Shown here piece by piece: positions 1 to 5,705 of a stretch of DNA of 5,705 bases. Source of the DNA: a bacterium (GTDB lineage: Bacteria; Verrucomicrobiota; Kiritimatiellia; UBA8416; CAMZLY01); contig DAOVUR010000130.1 of assembly GCA_030632465.1 (NCBI GenBank), positions 1 through 5,705 on the forward strand, in the 5' to 3' direction. The position numbers and the translations under genes are program-made. Each line of letters begins with the position of its first letter. Position 1 is the first letter of the stretch. Below the pieces are notes generated by a model. It was not told the origin of the DNA. It ran no database searches and saw only the letters and a list, made by a program, of their open reading frames with translations.

Positions 1-1072
<1,072 letters not shown>

Positions 1073-1090
1073 TAGGTATTGATGGTTAGT

Positions 1091-1096
1091 TATAAT
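1091..1096 (+). promoter_or_regulatory. Possible -10 box (TATAAT) upstream of the large ATP-grasp gene
   Basis: A perfect TATAAT lies 18 bases after the gdhA stop. A start of transcription about 7 bases downstream would put the two-tier hairpin at 1107-1176 at the very 5' end of the mRNA. The expected -35 region (around 1068-1073, TTTAGT) matches the TTGACA consensus poorly and there is no extended TGn. The region is AT-rich, so a chance match is quite possible. Confidence 0.3.
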
Positions 1097-1106
1097 TATT
1101 AAGGTT

Positions 1107-1176
1107 GAGTTCAAGTAGCAGGAGATAGTAGTTGGATTTGTAATAGTCCAATTACTTAACCCTAGCTACTGAATTC
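1107..1176 (+). promoter_or_regulatory. Two-tier inverted repeat / hairpin before the large ATP-grasp gene
   Basis: The outer arms GAGTTCAAGTAGCAGG (1107-1122) and CCTAGCTACTGAATTC (1161-1176) pair over about 15 base pairs, including one G-U, with a one-base bulge on each side. Nested inside, AGTAGTTGGA (1127-1136) pairs with TCCAATTACT (1147-1156), a 10-bp stem with one G-U and a 10-base loop. No T-run follows, so it is not a standard intrinsic terminator. The outer stem ends nine bases before the ATG at 1186, which lacks a Shine-Dalgarno sequence. A role in 5'-UTR stability or translational control, processing after gdhA, or a small palindromic repeat are all possible; the function is inferred only from position and symmetry. 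Confidence 0.55.
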
Positions 1177-1185
1177 TATATAAAA

Positions 1186-3801
1186 ATGGCGCGAGTACGA
1201 TCACAGTTGAGCACGGGATTACCTAGTTTAGACAAGGTGTTCCGTGGGCTTTTGGCTGGTGATAATATTGTTTGGCAGATAGATTCTGTTGATGATTATA
1301 TCGCCTTTGTTAAGCCGTACTGTGATCATGCCCGTGCAACTAATCAACAGTTGATATACTTTAGGTTTGCTGACCATGCACCATTGCTCGAGGAGGGGGA
1401 TGGAGTAACAGTATGTCATTTGAATCCGGAAGCGGGTTTTGAAACATTCTTAAAAAAAGTTCATAAGACTATTAATGACGCTGGACGTGGCGGTATTTAT
1501 GTATTTGATTGTCTGTCCGAGCTTGCTCCTGATTGGTGTAGTGATCGCATGTTGGGTAACTTTTTTGTGCTCACATGTCCATACCTGTATGACCATGCAG
1601 CAATTGCATATTTTGCTGTTTTGCGTAACAGGCATTCTTTTCACGCTATGTGGCCTATTGCCAATACTACACAGTTATTGATTGATGTATATCGACGTGA
1701 TGGTGAACTATATATTCATCCCAAGAAAGTTCAGCACAGGCATTCTGTAACCATGTATATGTTGCATGTATGGCGTGAAGATGAATTTATTCCAGTAACT
1801 GAGAGCTGTGTTATCACGGAGGTTATTTCCGATGTCCCGTGGTCGCGCCTTGATGCTTCTAGTTATATGCTTGGCTATTGGAGTAAAACTTTTATAGCTG
1901 CAGAGAATCTTTATAGTAACCTCCAAAAGGGAGTTGGTAGTTCCCGTGAAAGTGTTCACTATCTTGAGCGATTAATTAAGATGGTGATCTCGCATGATGA
2001 AAGAGTTGTTGAGTTAGCTAAGAAATATTTTTCACTAAAAGATATTATTGATATTAGGAAGCGGATGATAGGTACAGGTCTTATTGGTGGTAAGGCTGTC
2101 GGTATGTTGTTGGCGCGTGCAATTCTCACTACGACGGATCAACATTGGTCAGGTGTTCTTGAAAAACATGATTCGTTCTATGTAGGTGCCGATGTTTTCT
2201 ATACATATCTTGTGCAGAACGGGTGCTGGTGGATGGTGCATGAGGAAGATGGTAGTGGTTCTAGCTCTATACAGGCGGATACCGCTAGACGCAGAATCTT
2301 AGCGGGTGAATTCCCTGACTATATACAGAAACAGTTCTCTGATATGTTGGATTATTTTGGGCAGTCGCCAATAATTGTGCGCTCTAGTAGTCTGCTTGAA
2401 GATAATTTTGGCAATGCATTTGCCGGGAAATATGAAAGTGTATTTTGTGCTAATCAAGGTGGACCACACAAGAGGCTAGAGGACTTTTTATGCGCAGTGC
2501 GTACGGTATATGCAAGTATGATGAGTGAAGAAGCTCTTTTTTACCGTCGGGAACGTGGTTTAATGGAAAATGATGAGCAGATGGCGCTATTGATTCAACG
2601 CGTATCTGGGGCGAGTAATGGTAACTATTTCTGTCCGCAGGCTGCTGGAGTAGGTTTCTCGTTTAATCCTTATGTATGGCATGAAACAATAGATCCCGAA
2701 GCGGGGATGTTGCGATTAGTATTTGGTATGGGTACTAGGGCTGTAGATCGTTGTGATGATGACTACACAAGAATTGTTGCTCTTAACGCACCGGAGCGGA
2801 GACCTGAATCTAGTTTTGCTGAAGTTAGAGAGTACGCACAGCGTAGAGTTGATGTTTTGGATATGGAAGCTAACCTTCTTGTTTCATGTGAATTTGAAGA
2901 GATGTTGCAGCACAGTGATAACTTAGAAATAGAGATGTTTGCGTCTCGTGACCGCAAGCGAGAAAGAGAAATGCGTCAATATGGTCGTACATCAGACTAT
3001 TTCCCATGGGTTTTGACATTTGATAAACTGCTAAAAGATACGGATTTCGTCCAAGATATGCGTGATATCCTGCATATAATTCAAGAAGCGTATGATAATG
3101 CCGTTGATGTTGAATTTACGGTAAACTTTTTTACCCCAGAGAAGTATAAAATTAATATTGTTCAGTGCAGGCCGCTAGGTGTGATTGCGAATACTGAACG
3201 TATTCTGTTGCCGGAGAATCTTAAGCAGGAAGAGATTATTATAGAGTCACATGGCGCGGTTATTGGTAAAAATATGGTTGCTGATCTTGACTGGGTTATT
3301 TATGTGGTGCCGCATCTATATGCGGATCTTACGGAGTCGGAGCGGCATGATGTTGCGCATCTTATTGCTGTACTTGCACATGATGATCGTATTATAGATG
3401 GGAATATTATGGTTATTGGGCCAGGTCGCTGGGGGACATCGATACCAGCATTAGGGATACCAGTATCGTTTATGGATATCAGTCCTGTAAATGTTATATG
3501 TGAATTAGTCGAGATGCATGATAATCTTGTACCCGATGTGTCGCTTGGTACGCATTTCTTTAATGAGTTGGTTGAAAATGATATGCTTTATATGGCGCTA
3601 TTTGCTGACAAGAAGGGGAACCTTCTTAATCGTGAGTTTTTTGAAAACGAGAATAACGATACTATAAATGATTTTGCTGAAACCATTAGAAATGTTGGTG
3701 TTGTTCGACTGATTGATGTCTCTAATATATCGGGAGAGGAAAAAATAGTCATTAATGCCGATACAGTAGCACAGAAAGTTATTTGTTATAGAGAGAAGTA
3801 G
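1186..3801 (+). CDS. PEP/pyruvate-binding (PPDK N-terminal-type) ATP-grasp protein with degenerate RecA/KaiC-like N-terminus, function unknown
   Basis: 871 residues. Residues 1-210 look like a RecA/KaiC-type fold: LSTGLPSLDKVFRGLLAGD at 8-26 resembles the KaiC-family opening and VFDCLSEL at 106-113 resembles a Walker B strand, but no GxxxxGK[ST] Walker A is present. A helical linker follows. Residues 295-665 form the ATP-grasp region of PEP synthase/PPDK: GGKAVGM (K303), IIVRSSSLLED (R399), NAFAGKYES (410-418), AGVGFSFNP (487-495), GMGTRAVDR (514-522), DVEF (D641, E643) and VQCRP (Q660, R662). These correspond to the nucleotide-binding residues of PPDK. The swivelling phosphohistidine domain and PEP-binding TIM barrel are absent. 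Instead a C-terminal domain carries GPGRWGTS (745-752) and SLGTHFF (786-792). I recall this architecture as an uncharacterised family annotated PEP/pyruvate-binding. It is therefore unlikely to be a complete PEP synthase. ATG 1186 is the only plausible upstream start, since TAG at 1144-1146 closes the frame; it has no Shine-Dalgarno. Confidence 0.9.
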   Translation: MARVRSQLSTGLPSLDKVFRGLLAGDNIVWQIDSVDDYIAFVKPYCDHARATNQQLIYFRFADHAPLLEEGDGVTVCHLNPEAGFETFLKKVHKTINDAGRGGIYVFDCLSELAPDWCSDRMLGNFFVLTCPYLYDHAAIAYFAVLRNRHSFHAMWPIANTTQLLIDVYRRDGELYIHPKKVQHRHSVTMYMLHVWREDEFIPVTESCVITEVISDVPWSRLDASSYMLGYWSKTFIAAENLYSNLQKGVGSSRESVHYLERLIKMVISHDERVVELAKKYFSLKDIIDIRKRMIGTGLIGGKAVGMLLARAILTTTDQHWSGVLEKHDSFYVGADVFYTYLVQNGCWWMVHEEDGSGSSSIQADTARRRILAGEFPDYIQKQFSDMLDYFGQSPIIVRSSSLLEDNFGNAFAGKYESVFCANQGGPHKRLEDFLCAVRTVYASMMSEEALFYRRERGLMENDEQMALLIQRVSGASNGNYFCPQAAGVGFSFNPYVWHETIDPEAGMLRLVFGMGTRAVDRCDDDYTRIVALNAPERRPESSFAEVREYAQRRVDVLDMEANLLVSCEFEEMLQHSDNLEIEMFASRDRKREREMRQYGRTSDYFPWVLTFDKLLKDTDFVQDMRDILHIIQEAYDNAVDVEFTVNFFTPEKYKINIVQCRPLGVIANTERILLPENLKQEEIIIESHGAVIGKNMVADLDWVIYVVPHLYADLTESERHDVAHLIAVLAHDDRIIDGNIMVIGPGRWGTSIPALGIPVSFMDISPVNVICELVEMHDNLVPDVSLGTHFFNELVENDMLYMALFADKKGNLLNREFFENENNDTINDFAETIRNVGVVRLIDVSNISGEEKIVINADTVAQKVICYREK

Positions 3802-3871
3802 AGAAAAGGGGTTGGCCTAAGAGGTTACCGCTACGAGCTAGGTGTGTAGTCAGTTTTTGAAACAGAATAAA

Positions 3872-3877
3872 AAGGAG
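3872..3877 (+). promoter_or_regulatory. Strong Shine-Dalgarno for the ferredoxin gene
   Basis: AAGGAG lies seven bases before ATG 3885. It is the clearest ribosome-binding site in the window and fixes the ferredoxin start. It shows that this organism uses ordinary Shine-Dalgarno initiation, which makes its absence before 1186 and 4522 more notable. The rest of the 83-base gap (3802-3884) shows no convincing terminator or promoter. Confidence 0.85.
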
Positions 3878-3884
3878 AATCATT

Positions 3885-4085
3885 ATGTCAGCTTTAGTTG
3901 CTACTATTAATCATGCAGAATGTATTGGCTGTGGACTTTGTGTTGATACATGCCCGGAAGTATTCCAGATGAATGAAGGTGAAAGTGTCGCTAAGGTTAT
4001 CATTGCGCATGTGCCAGATGAAGCCATTGACTCCTGTCATGATGCGGTGGATAGCTGTCCTACCAGTGTTATAAGTTTGGCGTAG
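3885..4085 (+). CDS. Single-cluster [4Fe-4S] ferredoxin
   Basis: A 66-residue soluble, acidic electron carrier. CIGCGLCVDTCP places C13, C16, C19 and C23 in the usual order, and DSCP near the C-terminus supplies C58. In this fold C13, C16, C19 and C58 bind one [4Fe-4S] cluster. A second full CxxCxxC set is missing, so there is only one cluster. C23 and C51 are in the places where single-cluster ferredoxins such as those of Thermotoga maritima and Desulfovibrio gigas carry a disulfide pair. The N-terminus (ALVATINHAEC) and the CPEVFQMNEGES segment are typical of the family. The partner enzyme cannot be told from the neighbours: none of the adjacent gene products is a known ferredoxin-dependent redox enzyme. 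The start is supported by a strong AAGGAG; the stop is TAG. Confidence 0.95.
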   Translation: MSALVATINHAECIGCGLCVDTCPEVFQMNEGESVAKVIIAHVPDEAIDSCHDAVDSCPTSVISLA

Positions 4086-4107
4086 TAAAAACAGAAGGTA
4101 GGGCGAT

Positions 4108-4120
4108 CTCTCCGTGAGAG
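4108..4120 (+). other. Short perfect hairpin between ferredoxin and folB
   Basis: CTCTC (4108-4112) and GAGAG (4116-4120) form a perfect 5-bp stem with a CGT loop, 22 bases after the ferredoxin stop. No T-run follows (CCATTTGCG), so it is at best a weak terminator or a processing/attenuation structure. It may be coincidental. Confidence 0.3.
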
Positions 4121-4154
4121 CCATTTGCGTATATTTAATTAGGAACTGCTTTAT

Positions 4155-4517
4155 ATGAATGACAAAATTATTATTCGCGACCTGTTAGTAAGTTGCATTA
4201 TAGGAACCAATCCTGATGAGCGCGTTAATAAGCAGAGTGTCCGACTTAATATTATCGTAGAGGCTGATACATCAGCCGCTGGTGCAAGTGATAAACTTAA
4301 AGATGCTTTGGACTACTTTCTGCTTGTAAATAAGATTGTTGATCATCTGGAGCAGTCTGCATATTTTCTGCTAGAGAAAATGGCAGAACAGATTACTCAG
4401 ATCTGTTTGTCAGATGCTTTAGTGAAAGCTGTTGAGGTTACTATTGATAAGCCGGAAGCTTTAGAAAATACGCGTAGCGTAGCTGTGCAGATTAGGCGAG
4501 AAAAGATAACAAACTAA
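4155..4517 (+). CDS. folB: Dihydroneopterin aldolase (FolB family)
   Basis: A 120-residue cytoplasmic enzyme of folate synthesis that cleaves 7,8-dihydroneopterin to 6-hydroxymethyl-7,8-dihydropterin and glycolaldehyde; the family forms octamers of tunnelling-fold subunits. Length and pattern fit: IIIRDLLVSCIIGTNPDER at 5-23, DALDYFLLVNKIVDHLE at 50-66, FLLEKMAEQI at 71-80, TIDKPEAL at 96-103 and SVAVQIRRE at 108-116. The conserved active-site positions E22, Y54, E74 and K99 are all present, which argues for a working enzyme. The related epimerase FolX and PTPS-like paralogs share the fold and cannot be fully excluded. AGGA at 4141-4144, ten bases before ATG 4155, is an acceptable ribosome-binding site. 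The stop is TAA, only four bases before the Mur ligase start, so the two genes are probably co-transcribed. No other folate gene is seen here. Confidence 0.93.
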   Translation: MNDKIIIRDLLVSCIIGTNPDERVNKQSVRLNIIVEADTSAAGASDKLKDALDYFLLVNKIVDHLEQSAYFLLEKMAEQITQICLSDALVKAVEVTIDKPEALENTRSVAVQIRREKITN

Positions 4518-4521
4518 ACAA

Positions 4522-4575
4522 ATGAACAATCAACATCCAACTCCAGCTATGAACGCTCAGCATTCAACGCCCAAT
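4522..4575 (+). repeat. Imperfect 27-base tandem duplication at the Mur ligase start
   Basis: Bases 4522-4548 and 4549-4575 match at 19 of 27 positions in frame, encoding MNNQHPTPA and MNAQHSTPN. Each copy begins with ATG, so the gene has two possible starts nine codons apart. The repeat lies in a polar tail ahead of the first beta strand (HVVGVAGVG) and probably does not affect the fold. Confidence 0.6.
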
Positions 4576-5705
4576 CATTACCACGTAGTAGGAGTTGCGG
4601 GGGTAGGGATGAGTGCTGTTGCACAAATACTCGCCGCTACAGGTGCTCGCGTAACAGGGTCAGATCGTTTTCTTGATTCAGGAAATGACTTGGAGATATT
4701 TACGAAATTACGATTAGCAGGAATAGAGATTGTTGCTCAGGATGGTTTTGCAATATCCAAAGATACAACGGCCGTTGTAGTAAGTACCGCTATCGAAAAA
4801 GATAACCCCGACTATAAGTGTGCTGCTGCTTCAGGCGTGGAGATATTGCATCGCTCGGAGGCATTGGCTATGTTGCTTAAAGGGAGGTCATGCATTGCGA
4901 TAAGTGGTACGTCAGGAAAAAGTACCGTTACCGGAATGGTAGGCTGGATTTTGGATTCCTTAGGGGCAGATCCTGCGGTGGTTAATGGTGCACCCGTGTT
5001 GAACTGGAGAGATGATGAGCATATCGGCAATGTAAGGCTAGGGGACGGTGTATGGGTCGTGGAAGCTGATGAGAGCGATCGATCATTACTGAATATCCAT
5101 CCAGACTGGGCGGTGATTACTAATGTATCGAAAGATCATTTTGAGATTGATGAAAGCATTGCTCTGTTTCATCAGTTTGCCGCGCAGGCATCAAAAGGTA
5201 TTTTAAGTTTGATAGATGATCCTGCTGTCATGGCTGGATTTGCTCCTGAAGTAACGGCTGTTGGTAGTAGCTTTGAGTATAAGGATGTTAAGTTTGAGGT
5301 TAATGTTCCAGGAAAACATAATGCGGATAATGCTTACTGCGCAATATTGCTTTGTGAGTTGCTTGGTCACGCCTTGCCTGAGATAGCTGCCGCCTTAAAA
5401 ACATTTGCCGGTATAGAGCGTAGGTTGGAAAGAATTGGCATTGCTAATGGTGTGGCGGTGGTGGATGACTATGCACATAATCCTGCAAAGATCAGAGCTG
5501 CATGGTTGGCGCTTTCTCCATACTGCGAGAATATGATAGCAGTGTGGAGACCTCATGGGTATGGGCCGTTGCGGCTCTTGATGGATGAGATGGTAGAGAT
5601 GTTTAGTGAAGTTATGCAGTCTGGTGATAAACTTTACCTCTTGCCGGTTTATGATGCTGGCGGAACAACTGATAGAAGTGTTAACTCAGATCTTCTTGTG
5701 GATAG
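4522..5705 (+). CDS. murC: MurC-class Mur ligase (UDP-N-acetylmuramate--L-alanine ligase-like), 3'-truncated by the window edge
   Basis: The frame stays open to the window end, giving 394 complete codons; MurC is usually about 450-490 residues. The expected reaction is ATP-dependent addition of L-alanine to UDP-N-acetylmuramic acid, the first peptide step of cytoplasmic peptidoglycan synthesis. Domain 1 begins VVGVAGVGMSAVA (22-34) and TGSD (45-48). Domain 2 has a P-loop SGTSGKSTVTG (128-138; K133), EADESD (181-186), TNVSKDHFE (200-208) and PGKHNADNA (263-271). Domain 3 begins near GIERRLE (297-303) and has VDDYAHNP (314-321), RPHGYGP (343-349) and YDAGGTTDRS (377-386). EADESD favours MurC over Mpl. 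Several motifs differ from canonical MurC (GTHGKTT, DDYGHHP, PHRYTR), and domain 2 is short, so a different amino acid, substrate or recycling role is possible. No Shine-Dalgarno is seen before ATG 4522; coupling to folB four bases upstream is likely. ATG 4549 is an alternative start. Confidence 0.85.
   Translation, partial: MNNQHPTPAMNAQHSTPNHYHVVGVAGVGMSAVAQILAATGARVTGSDRFLDSGNDLEIFTKLRLAGIEIVAQDGFAISKDTTAVVVSTAIEKDNPDYKCAAASGVEILHRSEALAMLLKGRSCIAISGTSGKSTVTGMVGWILDSLGADPAVVNGAPVLNWRDDEHIGNVRLGDGVWVVEADESDRSLLNIHPDWAVITNVSKDHFEIDESIALFHQFAAQASKGILSLIDDPAVMAGFAPEVTAVGSSFEYKDVKFEVNVPGKHNADNAYCAILLCELLGHALPEIAAALKTFAGIERRLERIGIANGVAVVDDYAHNPAKIRAAWLALSPYCENMIAVWRPHGYGPLRLLMDEMVEMFSEVMQSGDKLYLLPVYDAGGTTDRSVNSDLLVD

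Noticed and set aside
1107..1176. Hairpin after gdhA as an intrinsic terminator.
   Set aside because: No T-run follows either stem, and the inner stem is AT-rich; the downstream sequence is TATATAAAA running into a start codon.
1708..1959. Minus-strand open frame of 83 codons opposite the large ATP-grasp gene.
   Set aside because: Antisense to a conserved gene, without family resemblance; treated as a shadow, as are the similar frames at 1228-1419, 1450-1644, 2763-2957 and 3894-4124.
3247..3258. SHGA at residues 688-691 of the large protein, reminiscent of the TSHAA phosphohistidine motif of PPDK/PEP synthase.
   Set aside because: It lacks the preceding GG-x-T and following V-A-R-x-x-G context and lies right after the ATP-grasp end where a swivelling domain would only be starting; it is probably chance.
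3857..3886. TTGAAA (3857-3862) with CATTAT (3881-3886) as a promoter for the ferredoxin gene.
   Set aside because: The -10 match overlaps the ATG at 3885 and would place the transcription start inside the gene.
4812..5030. Open frame of 72 codons on the minus strand opposite the Mur ligase.
   Set aside because: It lies wholly antisense to a strongly conserved coding region, has no recognisable domain and no ribosome-binding site that I can support; it is a shadow frame.

Overview
This is a compact bacterial chromosomal segment of moderate to low GC with all five recognisable genes on the + strand. It reads, in order: the 3' part of an NADP-type glutamate dehydrogenase (1-1072); a large 871-residue protein with a PEP-synthase/PPDK-type ATP-grasp domain but no phosphotransfer domains (1186-3801); a small single-cluster [4Fe-4S] ferredoxin (3885-4085); a FolB-type dihydroneopterin aldolase (4155-4517); and a MurC-class Mur ligase cut by the right edge (4522-5705). 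No tRNA, rRNA, insertion sequence, CRISPR array or phage gene is visible, and no gene-free stretch exceeds about 115 bases.

The organism makes peptidoglycan (Mur ligase) and probably folate (FolB), and it has ferredoxin chemistry and ammonia assimilation through glutamate dehydrogenase. That suggests an anaerobic or facultative Gram-negative-type bacterium. From memory, the large ATP-grasp family and this divergent MurC style occur in Deltaproteobacteria, Planctomycetes and the Verrucomicrobia/Lentisphaerae/Kiritimatiellae group. I lean weakly to the last group and cannot fix the taxon from the window. Three of the four visible stop codons are TAG.

The gaps are 113, 83, 69 and 4 bases. folB and the Mur ligase are nearly contiguous and probably translationally coupled. 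The others may be separate or loosely joined transcription units. The gap after gdhA holds the most structured non-coding element: a two-tier hairpin ending nine bases before the start codon of the large gene, which has no Shine-Dalgarno sequence.

The genes do not form an obvious single pathway: nitrogen assimilation, an ATP-dependent enzyme of unknown substrate, electron transfer, folate synthesis and cell-wall synthesis. The parts most worth pursuing are the large ATP-grasp protein, which keeps its nucleotide-binding residues but has lost the usual catalytic modules, and the Mur ligase, whose signature motifs depart from canonical MurC.
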